A model generated the notes under the pieces. The model saw nothing but the letters and a program-made list of their open reading frames with translations. It was not told the DNA's origin and did not search any database. This document shows positions 26,684 to 36,173 of a stretch of 64,000 bases of DNA, piece after piece. Location of the stretch: assembly GCF_000376885.1 (NCBI RefSeq), contig NZ_AQXR01000006.1:47750-111749 (forward strand). The letters run 5' to 3'. The stretch comes from Alloscardovia criceti DSM 17774. GTDB lineage: Bacteria > Actinomycetota > Actinomycetes > Actinomycetales > Bifidobacteriaceae. The translations under genes and the position numbers were made by a program. Numbering within the stretch: position 1 is the stretch's first letter; every line of letters starts with the position of its first letter.

Positions 26684-27391
26684 CTAAGAACGCATATTTT
26701 GCAAGTTCTGGCGCTGATTCCCCTGCTCATCGAAGCTGCTGTCATCTAGCCATAATTCGAATGCCTTTTTCAGCGATGGTCATTCTGTAGCAATAACAGA
26801 GAACCAATCCGTATCTCGAGAACGACCTTTATACACGACAGCATTCCGGAAACGTCCCTCATACGTAAAGCCCAAGCGTTCAGCCGCACGCCGAGAAGGC
26901 AAATTCAAACTATCGCATTTCCACTCATACCGGCGCGCATGGAGTTCCTCAAACACGTAACGCCTCACAAGAAATTGCAACTCTGTTGCGGCGCGCGTTT
27001 TGCGAAATGCAGGCGCATAAATGACTTGTCCCATTTCACAGGAACGATTCTGCGGATTAATGCGCATCAGCGCGCAGGTGGCAAGTACTTTGTGATTCTG
27101 CGTCTTATCACGAGCGACAAGAAAATACGGATTTGTGCTCTTTTCGTGATCTTCTACAAGATTTCGAAGCTCAGAAATATCACTGAATGGCTCATAGGAC
27201 AGATAAGTCCAGTCTTGAGGGTGTGCATAATCCGCTCGGTAAAAATCCCAAATATCTTCGAGATGATCAGACACCCTCATATGCTCGACGGTGACGAAAC
27301 GCCCCTCAATCGTCTACACCGTGGGCTGCACAAAGGCCATGCCCTGCACTCGATCGCCAATCAGCTGACCGTATTCATTTGTCTGCGACAC
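26684..27391 (-). pseudogene. GNAT acetyltransferase (RimJ/RimL-like) with two in-frame stop codons
   Basis: A GTG at 27391 with a strong AAGGGAG site starts MSQTNEYGQLIGDRVQG, the typical N-terminus of this group. The frame hits TAG at 27314-27316, continues unshifted through the whole GNAT domain (DIWDFY, AFRKTRAATELQFL acetyl-CoA loop, SRRAAERLGFTYEGRFR, TDWFSVI), hits TGA at 26780-26782 exactly where relatives have Trp (SVxxxEWP), then continues PSLKKAFELWLDDSSFDEQG to TAG at 26684-26686. The C-terminal part is also family-like. So one gene carries two nonsense codons and no frameshift. A shorter product from the ATG at 27280 remains possible (166 residues). Confidence 0.8.
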
Positions 27392-27428
27392 TTATTCTCC
27401 CTTTCCACTCACTGAGTGAGCACGGTGT

Positions 27429-28838
27429 TTACTCGCTGACGTCCAATTCCAGCAAATCTTCCATGGTTTCACGACGCATCATCACATGCGAGCCGTTCTC
27501 GTCCACTGCTACTACAGCTGGACGCAGAATTTGATTGTAATTGCTAGCCATCGTGCGACCATAGGCACCGGTTACCGGCACAGCCAGCAAGTCTCCGCGC
27601 TGTATGTCTGCCGGAAGCTGGATGTCATGCACGACGACATCTCCGGATTCACAATGCGAACCCACTACGCGTGCCTGTACCGTCTCACCCGTGGTCGCAC
27701 GATTGGCGACAACTGCCGTGTACTCAGCTCCATATAATGCCGGACGAATATTATCGCTCATGCCGCCATCTACACTGACGTACACGCGAGACTGCCCGCC
27801 TTCCAGAGGCACATTCTTCACCGTACCCACGCGATACAAGGTATAGCCAGCCGGCGCCACAATCCAACGGCCTGGCTCAAAGCTCACGATAGGCAAAGGT
27901 AGTCCTGCACGCGCAGAATCGGAGTGCACCGCCTGCGCAATGCGCTTCATTGTGGCTTCGATATCCATAGACGCATCGCCTTCGGTGTACGCCACAGAAT
28001 AGCCGCCGCCCAAGTCAATTTCTGGCAGTACATACCCATCCGTTGCATAAAACGCGCGACGCAGTACCATCACACGCTCTGCCGCAGCGATAAACGCATC
28101 TGCATCGTGAATTTGTGAACCAATATGCGAATGCACGCCCACGAGCTCCAAATCCTCTGACAGATGGAGCACGCTCTGCAAAACGCTGATGGCCGGGCCA
28201 TGAGCCACTTCATCGAAGAAAAGCACAGATTGTACGTCTGTCACATCCTCATGATGAGCCGGAAGCATGGCAATGCCAAATTTCTGGTCTTCATGTGCGG
28301 TAGAAATATACTCATGCCCACCTGCATGCACACCTACAGTCACACGCACCATAACACGAGCGCGCTTGCCTACCTCGCGCGCGATACGGGCAATACGGTC
28401 CGGCTCCTGCGGTTCGTCGATGACGATTTTGTCAAAATCATGCTCAATAGCCAAACGAATTTCCGCATCCGATTTGTTATTTCCATGCAACACTAAACGA
28501 CGTCCTGGAATGCCCGCAGCCAACGCAATCTGCATTTCGCCCCAAGTACAGGTATCCACAAACAAGCCCTGTTCGGCCACGATGCGCGCAATCTCCTTGG
28601 ACAGAAAAGCCTTGCCCGCAAAGCTGACATGTGTGGTGGCATTGGCAAAACTGTCCCGCACAGTATCCACGAAATAGCGCGCTCGATCTGCCACATCCAC
28701 CGTATCTATCACGTACAGTGGCGTGCCGTACTTTTCAGCCAAGGCCTCGAAACTGTGACCACGGTCCGTCATACCCTCTTCACCCTCGAAAATGCTGACG
28801 CCTTGTGGCCAAATACGTGTGATATCCGGTGTTATCAT
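27429..28838 (-). CDS. lysA: Diaminopimelate decarboxylase
   Basis: PLP enzyme making L-lysine from meso-diaminopimelate. The 469-residue product is an alanine-racemase-fold III decarboxylase: the PLP lysine in SFAGKAFLS near residue 75, GVHSHIGSQIHD, the PLP phosphate loop EIDLGGGYS, and SFEPGRWIV. The interface Cys of the family is in GSHCESGD. ATG with a GGAGAA site. It follows argS, a pair conserved in Actinobacteria, but a hairpin terminator separates the two; hom and thrB, often next, are absent here. Confidence 0.96.
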   Translation of the reverse strand: MITPDITRIWPQGVSIFEGEEGMTDRGHSFEALAEKYGTPLYVIDTVDVADRARYFVDTVRDSFANATTHVSFAGKAFLSKEIARIVAEQGLFVDTCTWGEMQIALAAGIPGRRLVLHGNNKSDAEIRLAIEHDFDKIVIDEPQEPDRIARIAREVGKRARVMVRVTVGVHAGGHEYISTAHEDQKFGIAMLPAHHEDVTDVQSVLFFDEVAHGPAISVLQSVLHLSEDLELVGVHSHIGSQIHDADAFIAAAERVMVLRRAFYATDGYVLPEIDLGGGYSVAYTEGDASMDIEATMKRIAQAVHSDSARAGLPLPIVSFEPGRWIVAPAGYTLYRVGTVKNVPLEGGQSRVYVSVDGGMSDNIRPALYGAEYTAVVANRATTGETVQARVVGSHCESGDVVVHDIQLPADIQRGDLLAVPVTGAYGRTMASNYNQILRPAVVAVDENGSHVMMRRETMEDLLELDVSE

Positions 28839-28911
28839 AATTCGTTCTCCGTCGCTGCTACTGCCGTTTCATTCCACAGACAATTACCGTCTAGTCTAAG
28901 AGGAGCATACG

Positions 28912-28940
28912 AAAAGGCACTGGCGTATACCAGTGCCTTT
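28912..28940 (-). terminator. argS terminator
   Basis: Arms AAAGGCACTGG (28913-28923) and CCAGTGCCTTT (28930-28940) pair perfectly over 11 bp with a 6-nt loop. On the minus strand a T-run follows. It lies 53 nt after the argS stop codon, upstream of lysA. Confidence 0.88.
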
Positions 28941-28992
28941 CACATCGCTCTCATCCTACCCTGTGCTGGATTGCGCAGATTTCACGGGAAAC

Positions 28993-30765
28993 TTACATCT
29001 TTTCTGGAGCGCTCACACCAAGCAGACCCAAAGCGTTCGCAAAAATCTGACCCGCTGCATCATTAAGCATCAAACGCGCGGCTGCACGCGCTAGCTCCGG
29101 ACTCTTAGCAATGCGCACATCCTCCGCATCCTCACGAGAGGCTTCGCCCTCCGTCAAGTCCATTGGTACCACACGCTCTGCCGCATACCACTTGTGGTAC
29201 TTGCCCGCGAGCTCCTCCACATAGTGTGCAATGCGGTGCGGCTCGCGCAAATCACCGGCTGTGGTAACCACCGAAGGATACAAAGCCAGCTCTGCCAGCA
29301 GTTCGGAGTCCGTCGCGGTGTCCAGCAGGCTCAAATCTGCACCCTCGTAGCTAATACCCGCAGCCTGAGCATTGCGGTCCACGTTCTTGGAACGTGCAAA
29401 GGCGTACTGCACGTAGTACACGGGATTGTCGTTGGTATGCGAAGCCAGCACATCCAAATCGATGTCGAGATTTTGGTTGTAGGAGGTGCGAGCCAAAGAA
29501 TAACGCGCCGCATCTACTCCCACGGCTTCAATCAGGTCATCGATGATAACCACATTGCCTGCACGCTTGCTCATGCGCACGGCTTGACCATTCTTCAACA
29601 CATTGACGAGCTGACCGATGAGGATCTGCATATTCGTGCCCGGCGTATCACCGAATGCTGCACACACGGCCATCATGCGACCAATATAACCGTGATGATC
29701 TGCACCCAGCATATAAATAGCTACGTCTGCAGGATCCTTTTCACGGCGACGCTTGTTGAGATAATAAGCAATGTCGCCGGCAATATACGCTGCATTCCCA
29801 TCGGACTTGATAACGACGCGGTCCTTATCGTCACCATACTTGGTAGAAGCAAACCACGTAGCTCCATCCTTTTCATAAATATCGCCCTTGGCACGCAGTT
29901 CGGCAATGGCACGATCTACTTCGCCGGACTCATACACCGCATTTTCATGGAAGTACACGTCGAAGTCCACACGAAATTCCTTCATGGACTGCTTGATTTC
30001 GTCAAACATCATAGGAACGGCGCGTTTACGGAACTCCTCACGCTGCTCGGAATCGCCTTCTGCCCCATCCTCACCTGTGATGCGTGGCAAGGACAGCACA
30101 TCGACGCCTTCCGCCTGCGCCTGCTCAATTACACGAGCGGCAATATCATCGATATACGCACCCTTGTAGCCATCCTCAGGTGTTTCCTCGCCGTGTGCAG
30201 CCGCCACGAGAGACTTGGCAAAACGGTCAATCTGCGTACCGTGATCATTGAAGTAGTACTCACGCACAACCTTGGAACCATTCGCCTCCAATACGCGCGC
30301 CATGGAATCGCCCACAGCAGCCCAGCGTGTACCACCGATATGAATAGGCCCCGTAGGGTTTGCCGAGACAAATTCCAGATTGAGCGTTTGACCAGCCAAA
30401 TGATCATTCTGCCCAAACGTCTCTGCCTGATCCAGCACCGTCTGCACAATAGCGGCTGCCGATGCTGAATCCAGCACGATATTGATAAAGCCTGGGCCCG
30501 CGATATCTACGCGTGCAATACCGTCTGCTTTACCCAATCCTTCTGCAAACAATGCTGCGAAATTACGTGGTGCCATACCCGCCTTCTTGGCAAGCTGCAT
30601 GGCAATATTTGTCGACCAATCGCCGTGCGCACGATCCTTAGGGCGCATAACAGCAAGCTTTTCTACGGGTGGGATCTGTTCAAGAGTTAATTCGCCTGCT
30701 TTACCGGACTCCACGAGTGCGGTGGCGATATCAAAAATTAATTGTGCAAGTGCTTCTGGACTCAT
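28993..30765 (-). CDS. argS: Arginyl-tRNA synthetase
   Basis: Class I synthetase charging tRNA(Arg). Preferred start ATG at 30765 gives MSPEALAQLIFD, 590 residues; an upstream in-frame ATG at 30795 exists. Neither has a ribosome binding site, and TAAACT ends 7 nt before the first, fitting a leaderless mRNA. Seen: the ArgS N-terminal domain, the HIGH-type block NPTGPIHIGGTRWAAVGD, the KMSKS-like AVRMSKRAGN and the C-terminal anticodon-binding DALR domain ending in a Met-rich tail. Divergent from an ArsR-type gene. Confidence 0.96.
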   Translation of the reverse strand: MSPEALAQLIFDIATALVESGKAGELTLEQIPPVEKLAVMRPKDRAHGDWSTNIAMQLAKKAGMAPRNFAALFAEGLGKADGIARVDIAGPGFINIVLDSASAAAIVQTVLDQAETFGQNDHLAGQTLNLEFVSANPTGPIHIGGTRWAAVGDSMARVLEANGSKVVREYYFNDHGTQIDRFAKSLVAAAHGEETPEDGYKGAYIDDIAARVIEQAQAEGVDVLSLPRITGEDGAEGDSEQREEFRKRAVPMMFDEIKQSMKEFRVDFDVYFHENAVYESGEVDRAIAELRAKGDIYEKDGATWFASTKYGDDKDRVVIKSDGNAAYIAGDIAYYLNKRRREKDPADVAIYMLGADHHGYIGRMMAVCAAFGDTPGTNMQILIGQLVNVLKNGQAVRMSKRAGNVVIIDDLIEAVGVDAARYSLARTSYNQNLDIDLDVLASHTNDNPVYYVQYAFARSKNVDRNAQAAGISYEGADLSLLDTATDSELLAELALYPSVVTTAGDLREPHRIAHYVEELAGKYHKWYAAERVVPMDLTEGEASREDAEDVRIAKSPELARAAARLMLNDAAGQIFANALGLLGVSAPEKM

Positions 30766-30849
30766 AGAGGTTAGTTTAACGGTTGAGGCATACACAGGAA
30801 TTTGGCGAAAGAATCGGCAGTTTTACTCAATCTATTATTTATGCAATTT

Positions 30850-30861
30850 ATTTGTACAAAT
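30850..30861. promoter_or_regulatory. Palindrome in the argS - ArsR divergent region
   Basis: ATTTGTACAAAT is a perfect 12-bp palindrome, 50 bp before the ArsR-type start, and TATTTGT is repeated just downstream. It is a candidate operator for the ArsR-type regulator controlling its own exporter operon. Inferred from position only. Confidence 0.4.
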
Positions 30862-30910
30862 TATTTGTGGTATTCTTTGTTAAAGACCATTTACACAAGA
30901 AGGCGAGAAG

Positions 30911-31483
30911 ATGGCATCCACCACCCCAGAAATGCTGAAAGTTCTGTCCAACCCCATACGCATGCGCATCCTCGGCACGCTGCGCCTAGACGGCGCACAG
31001 AGTGTAGGATCCATCAGCGCATCCATCGGCGAGGCTCCCGGCTCAGTCAGTTATCACTTGAGCATCATGGAGAAAAATAATCTCGTGCACAAGGTGGACT
31101 CCCCCAACCACGATGCGCGCACGAGCTGGTGGGTAGCAGCAGAGCAGAAAACTATTATTTCGACTAATTCTGCGGATACAAACACGCTGGATACCTTTAA
31201 ACGCAGTGCTTCTATTACCCGGCATCTAGCATACGAAAGATTCCTCGACCATTTCGATGAACTCTCGGAAGAGTGGAAAAATGCCGTCACCAGCGATGAC
31301 TGCACATTTACGCTGACCGCGGAGCAAACTGCGAGCATGGCAGAGGAACTACGAGATGTACTCGCGAAATGGGAAAAGATTTCTCAGCAGAATGCCCAGT
31401 CGTCTGAAAAACCCGCCGCTTCTACCCAAACAGATTTGCACAAGGTCGTGAGCATTATCCAAGTCTTCCGATGGATAGCCTGA
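30911..31483 (+). CDS. ArsR-type winged-helix transcriptional regulator
   Basis: A 190-residue protein with an N-terminal winged helix (residues 5-70): MLKVLSNPIRMRILGTLRL, then the recognition helix region SISASIGEAPGSVSYHLSIMEKNNLV. No Cys-rich metal site is visible, so a metal sensor is unlikely; the C-terminal half is helical and charged and may bind a drug-like ligand. AGAAGG site before the ATG. It overlaps the following MFS gene (31471-31483), the usual layout of a regulator controlling its exporter. Confidence 0.85.
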   Translation: MASTTPEMLKVLSNPIRMRILGTLRLDGAQSVGSISASIGEAPGSVSYHLSIMEKNNLVHKVDSPNHDARTSWWVAAEQKTIISTNSADTNTLDTFKRSASITRHLAYERFLDHFDELSEEWKNAVTSDDCTFTLTAEQTASMAEELRDVLAKWEKISQQNAQSSEKPAASTQTDLHKVVSIIQVFRWIA

Positions 31484-32836
31484 TGCGCCGCTCACAGCAC
31501 AACCTGCACACACGGTCAGCACGCACACTCAGCACTCTCGGTGCACACGATACACACAGCCAGCGTGCATATCTCGCCTGGTTTACCGCAGGTACCACCT
31601 CAGCCGCCGGCACATCCATCCGAACACTCGCCATTTCGCTTTTGGGCTTTGCACTCACCCAGTCCACCACGCTTGCCGGTTGGGTGGGAACTCTGTCGCT
31701 TATCGCACAATTAATCGCCGGTATCACAGGCGACACCTTCATGGATCGTCATCATCGGCGCGTCTCGCTCGTCATAAATTCTGTGTGCTCCGCGATGGGC
31801 TGGGGACTTGTCTGCTTGCTACTGGTTGGACATCTGCTGAGTTTTCCGCTGTTTCTCAGCCTCTGCATTGCCATGTCGCTTATCAACGGTTTCTTGTCTT
31901 CTGCCTCCGATGCGCTGCTCAAATCCGTCATTCCACTCGAGGATTATGAAAGCACGCAGCCTCAACCGGGGGGCGATGCGTTGATTTTTTTATCCGGAAA
32001 CCCCCTGTCTGGCTTTCTCTTCGCCCTGCACACTTGGTTTCCTTTTGCTATCAGAGCTCTGCTCTACGCCTGCTTAGGCGGGGCTACGGACGCCATACCA
32101 CGCACGGCTGAAATTGAACATGCACAGAACGACGACCCCCAAGCGCACTTTAGACAGGACTTTGTGGACGGTTGGACATGGACTTTTTCCAAACACATGC
32201 TCGTGATTATTCTTCTCGCCAGGAGCTTGACAAATTTTTTCTCTTTCCGGCGTGCAGTACACGATTCAGCTTCGCTTGGTTTCCACGCATACCAATTCCA
32301 CGCTTATCGGCTGCATCAGCGCAGGTATGGCTGTGTCCATGCTCGCAGGCTCAATTTTTACGCGACATTACAACCATCACCTGCATGTGGGGCGCGTAAC
32401 GGTTTTCTCCCTGGGATATGTGAGTATACTCTGTCTGCTCTTACCGATTTTTACGTCTTATCCCCTGACTTTGATACTCAACTCCTTGATCGGTCTGGTG
32501 ATCCCTGCAATGAATGCACTCCTCCTCGGATTCGTTTCCACGCAAGCCCCCGATACCATGCAAGGTCGGCTTACCACCACTATGAGTGTCCCCGCTCAAG
32601 CATTATCTTCGCTGTGTGGCGCTATGGCCGGCCCCCTGCTCGCGCACACCTCGTATAGTTGCACTCTGCTCCTCTTTGCCCTGCCAGCAATGACGGGCGC
32701 CGTCTTGTGCGGTCTATCGAAGGATATTCGGCGCATCCATCTGAGTAGTCGCAGTACGCGCTGCGCTAACCAAGTAAGGATTGTGCGCACACAAAAGGCG
32801 ATAGCCCCGCAAGCTTACGCACTATCGCCTAGATGA
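31471..32836 (+). pseudogene. MFS exporter gene with a single-base frameshift at a T6 run
   Basis: Starts inside the ArsR-type gene (ATG 31471 or 31483). The first frame encodes an MFS-type N-terminal half: SIRTLAISLLGFALT, the loop GDTFMDRHHRRV and several helices, up to ILLARSLTNFF near 32240. The second half continues one frame over from about 32241 (SGVQYTIQLRLV and five more helices, ending at 32836). Removing one T from the six Ts at 32235-32240 restores one frame of 454 codons. The product is disrupted unless slippage at T6 restores it. Probable drug or metabolite exporter. Confidence 0.8.
32796..32830 (-). terminator. ridA terminator
   Basis: AGGCGATAG (32796-32804) pairs with CTATCGCCT (32822-32830). 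On the minus strand it is followed by TTTT. It lies 25 nt after the ridA stop and overlaps the 3' end of the convergent MFS reading frame. Confidence 0.75.
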
Positions 32837-32854
32837 ACTGCCGTTATTACAAAT

Positions 32855-33244
32855 CTACTCAGCTACTGCAATGGCATCAATTTCTACCACCGCGCCCGGC
32901 TTTGGGATGACATTAGAACCAAAAGCCACGCGCGCAGGCTTGACCTCACCCTCGAAATATTGAGCATAAACCGCATTGATGTCCGCAAAGTCATTTGCAT
33001 TCTTCATATAAATGGTGGCACGCACAACCTTATCTAGGCTGGAACCTGCAGCTTCGAGAATGGCCGCAATATTTTTCATCGCCTGATGCGTTTGCAATTC
33101 TGGCGTGGCTCCAGCGAGCTCGCCGGTGTCCGGGTCAATGCCCAGCTGTCCTGAAACAAAGACAAAGCCATTGGCTTTGACTGCCTGGCTGTAGGCACCC
33201 AACGCTTGAGGTGCCTGAGATGTAGCGACTTCTTCGATTGCCAT
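32855..33244 (-). CDS. ridA: RidA family deaminase
   Basis: Hydrolyses reactive enamine/imine intermediates released by PLP enzymes. Start ATG at 33244 with an AAGGAGA site gives 129 residues. Family features: QAPQALGAYSQAVKANGFVFVSGQLG, the conserved Arg of KVVRATIYMKN and the C-terminal GAVVEIDAIAVAE. An upstream in-frame start at 33265 has no site. Single-gene unit ending in a terminator. Confidence 0.95.
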   Translation of the reverse strand: MAIEEVATSQAPQALGAYSQAVKANGFVFVSGQLGIDPDTGELAGATPELQTHQAMKNIAAILEAAGSSLDKVVRATIYMKNANDFADINAVYAQYFEGEVKPARVAFGSNVIPKPGAVVEIDAIAVAE

Positions 33245-33311
33245 TTGTTCTCCTTCAGTGCGCATTGCACATAAGTACGTGAAGTTTTTCTCGTCACTCC
33301 CAGAATACAGC

Positions 33312-33353
33312 GCAGGCGATTTCTCGACCGAAAATGTCTAAAAAATCGCCTGC
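33312..33353. terminator. Hairpin downstream of the GH31 gene
   Basis: GCAGGCGATTT (33312-33322) pairs perfectly with AAATCGCCTGC (33343-33353) around a 20-nt loop. It lies between the GH31 stop codon and ridA. T residues lie inside the left arm rather than after it, so termination strength is uncertain. Confidence 0.6.
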
Positions 33354-33391
33354 ACATCTACGCCTTCATCTCAGAAGGCTGGATAGTATTT

Positions 33392-35911
33392 TTATGATCG
33401 GAGCATAATTTCCTTCAATGCGGATTCTATTTCCGCTGGAATGCGTTCCGTCACCGTATGCTCTGGGGTATGACCATGCAAACCGTACTCATAGGCGAAC
33501 TTGCGCGCACCCATAGAGGCCAGCTCCGTAATATCGCCACTGAGAGCCACACGGTAAACTGCATCCTTCATGTTGTATGCAATTTGCGTGTTGAGGAGCA
33601 TCTTGCGCGCATCCTCAGCCACTGGGTTTTCTGCAGGCGTAGCGCCCGAAATCTCCAGCACTGTTTCACTGCTAACCGGCAGGCTTGCCAAGGTGTACGA
33701 AGCGCTCATATTTTCTGCATCATAAGCGTATGCCGTTACCTCTGCACCCGTAAGAGCCTTCTCCCCTAAGTCGCCTACACCGCGCAGAGTCACGGTCCAG
33801 GTGCGTGTGCTTGGTACGGCTTGCGCATCGCCTTCTACAGCAGAAATAACAAAGGTTGAACCATCCCAGCTCAAACGTGTGCGTGCCGTCTTGCCCGTGC
33901 GAGCATCGTTGTACTGACCATTATCTTCTACGAGCGTGAAGGTATTACCCTCGCCTTGAGCTGCTGGGAACACCACGATTTCCAACGCCTCTGGATTTGC
34001 AACGGAGTTAATGTGATCATCTGCACCGAGCTGAGCCAATGGAATAATTGCACCCGAACGAGCGAAGATTGGCTGGCGATTGAGCGCGCGCCACGCTTCA
34101 AATGTACGGCCCTTGCCCTTTGCCACATAACGACGACCACTGAAGAAATCGAACCATTCGCCCGATGGCAGCCACACGTCTGCCTTAGCTTTCGCCACAT
34201 TTTTGTCAGAAGGAGAGGTAATAGGCGCCATAACGAGCTCAGAACCAAACCAGAATTCTTCTGGCACCGCATATGCCTCAGCAATTTCTGGAGATGCCCA
34301 GTACATTGGCTGCACCAATGGCTCACCCGCATCATATGCACGATAATTCATGGTGTACAAATAAGGGATGAGACGATGACGCAACTGCAAGGCTTCAACC
34401 ATGGCCTGACGCACTTCTGGGCGGAAGTTCCATGGCTCCTTGCTGGTAAATGGCGAATTGCTGGAGTGCAAGCGGTTAATTGGGCTGAAGGTGCCATACT
34501 GATACCAGCGTGCTTCGAGCTCATCATCACGATATCCCATCATATGACCGCCGATATCGTGGCTCCACCAACCGAATCCGATGTTCGACGCCGTTGCTGT
34601 AAATTCAGGCTGGAATTGTAAGGACTCCCACGACACAATGGAATCGCCAGAGAATCCTACTGGATAGCGATGCGAGCCCGGTCCTGCATAACGCGAGAAG
34701 GTCAATGGCCACTTGCCATCGCGCGCAGAATCGATGTAGTGCACGTGATTGAGCATCCACAGCGGATCTAAGCCTGGCTGACGGGTAACACCACCCTGCT
34801 GCCAGTCGAGCCACCAGAAGTCCACACCTTCATCTTCCAATGTGTGATGCATGTCGAAGTAGCCGTCGATAAAGGCAGGGTTCGTCAGGTCAAATTCCAC
34901 AGCCTCATCTGTGGCAGGGTCAATGCCTACCTTTTCCGCAAGTTCCTTATAAGGCTTTTCATAGCCGCGCACGCCGTCTCGAGGATGCACATTCAATGTG
35001 GTCTTTAATCCGCGCTCTGACAAATCCGAGAGCAACTGCACGTGATCAGGATACAAATCCTTATTCCAGGTATATCCCGTCCAACCGTAACCATACTTAG
35101 GATCGATATCTGTAATATGCCAATCCATATCGATGACAGCCGTGGTGAAAGGAATGCCTTCCTGCTTAAATCTATCATGCAGCTGGAGGTACTCCTCCTG
35201 CGTATAGGCATAGTAACGGCTCCACCAGTTGCCCAGTGCCCAACGCGGTAGTAACGGCTGCGGGCCCGTAAGCTTGTAGAAATCGCGAATAGCCTTCTTG
35301 TAGCCATGAGCATAGCCGAAGAAGTAGAAATCCGTTTCCGCATGATCGCGCGAAGCAATGCGCCAACCGCCTGCTTTGATATTTTCCTCACCAAAAACAG
35401 CCTTTGGAGACGCACCCTCGTAAGACACCACATTAGAGCGAGAATCATCGAGGATGGCCCAACCATCAATGGACAGGATGCCTTCTTCGAGCTCCGTGCG
35501 GCCATCGATGGTATCCAAGGTACGTGTGGTGCCACGCAAATTGCCTGGAGCAGCATCGCCATAATGCCAGGTGTTGAATTGCGAAGTATTGAGATGCTTA
35601 ACAACAACGCTAAGCCCCTCTTTGGAGAATGGCTTCTTGTTATAGGTGACGTAGAGCTCGCCCGTATCGATAATAAGCAGGCCGTCACGCTCTGTCATCG
35701 CGATGGAAATATCGTCGTCGAAATTGCGGTCAACCACAACCTGAGTTGCCTTATCCTCGAACACACCTGTATCCGACCACTCGAAGCGTAGCAGCGAATT
35801 GGTAATCACCCCAATGCGCCATTTATCGCCCGAAATAACGCGCTTTGCATCCATGACCGGATGCGTCATGCCCTCATACTCTGCAAATGCGCCGTTTCCT
35901 TGTTCTGTCAT
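33392..35911 (-). CDS. Glycoside hydrolase family 31 (alpha-glucosidase or related)
   Basis: Start ATG at 35911 with an AAGGAG site gives 839 residues; the frame is open 50 codons further up but without a site. Layout: N-terminal beta-sandwich, then the (beta/alpha)8 barrel with WALGNWWSRYYAY and a likely nucleophile Asp in DFWWLDWQQGG, the acid/base Asp region GFSGDSIVSWESLQFQ, and SHDIGGHMMGYRDDELEARWYQYG. C-terminal beta domains include a DUF5110-like part. No signal peptide, so it is cytosolic and acts on imported alpha-linked sugars. The WWLDWQ nucleophile context differs from the W-x-D-M-N-E of common maltases, so the linkage is uncertain. Next to a sugar ABC system. Confidence 0.88.
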   Translation of the reverse strand: MTEQGNGAFAEYEGMTHPVMDAKRVISGDKWRIGVITNSLLRFEWSDTGVFEDKATQVVVDRNFDDDISIAMTERDGLLIIDTGELYVTYNKKPFSKEGLSVVVKHLNTSQFNTWHYGDAAPGNLRGTTRTLDTIDGRTELEEGILSIDGWAILDDSRSNVVSYEGASPKAVFGEENIKAGGWRIASRDHAETDFYFFGYAHGYKKAIRDFYKLTGPQPLLPRWALGNWWSRYYAYTQEEYLQLHDRFKQEGIPFTTAVIDMDWHITDIDPKYGYGWTGYTWNKDLYPDHVQLLSDLSERGLKTTLNVHPRDGVRGYEKPYKELAEKVGIDPATDEAVEFDLTNPAFIDGYFDMHHTLEDEGVDFWWLDWQQGGVTRQPGLDPLWMLNHVHYIDSARDGKWPLTFSRYAGPGSHRYPVGFSGDSIVSWESLQFQPEFTATASNIGFGWWSHDIGGHMMGYRDDELEARWYQYGTFSPINRLHSSNSPFTSKEPWNFRPEVRQAMVEALQLRHRLIPYLYTMNYRAYDAGEPLVQPMYWASPEIAEAYAVPEEFWFGSELVMAPITSPSDKNVAKAKADVWLPSGEWFDFFSGRRYVAKGKGRTFEAWRALNRQPIFARSGAIIPLAQLGADDHINSVANPEALEIVVFPAAQGEGNTFTLVEDNGQYNDARTGKTARTRLSWDGSTFVISAVEGDAQAVPSTRTWTVTLRGVGDLGEKALTGAEVTAYAYDAENMSASYTLASLPVSSETVLEISGATPAENPVAEDARKMLLNTQIAYNMKDAVYRVALSGDITELASMGARKFAYEYGLHGHTPEHTVTERIPAEIESALKEIMLRS

Positions 35912-35993
35912 ACTAAGCTCCTTCGCTTCTGATTGTCGGAAAGTTATCAATGATTCATAAGCATATTCATGAAGAATCCACGAAAACTTACCA

Positions 35994-36009
35994 ATGCTAA
36001 CGTTTTCAT
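35994..36009. promoter_or_regulatory. LacI-type operator upstream of the GH31 gene
   Basis: ATGCTAACGTTTTCAT has two-fold symmetry about a central CG with two mismatched pairs. It lies about 85 bp before the GH31 start codon. Confidence 0.5.
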
Positions 36010-36080
36010 AAAACCCATTTATAATTATAGCCGAAGATTCATAAAATGGGCCGCAAATCAAGTTGTTCCCCTATATTATT

Positions 36081-36096
36081 ATGAAAACGTTTGCAA
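36081..36096. promoter_or_regulatory. Second LacI-type operator between the permease and GH31 genes
   Basis: TGAAAACGTTTGCA (36082-36095) is symmetric about CG with one mismatch, matching the general LacI-family consensus. It is 87 bp from the first copy, a spacing compatible with looping. The rest of 35912-36173 is AT-rich and shows no gene. Confidence 0.6.
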
Positions 36097-36173
36097 AGAC
36101 TTCATAATTGTAATAACACCACGCCTCACAGCATTGTGGGGCTGGTTATGCCCAGTCCCACAAATCAGATGTG

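Noticed and set aside
26780..26782. TGA in the GNAT gene as a selenocysteine codon
   Set aside because: Relatives have Trp here, no selenocysteine hairpin is obvious, and a second stop (TAG) earlier in the same gene points to decay.
29194..30468. Long plus-strand frame opposite argS
   Set aside because: Antisense shadow of a conserved synthetase gene, no start signal.
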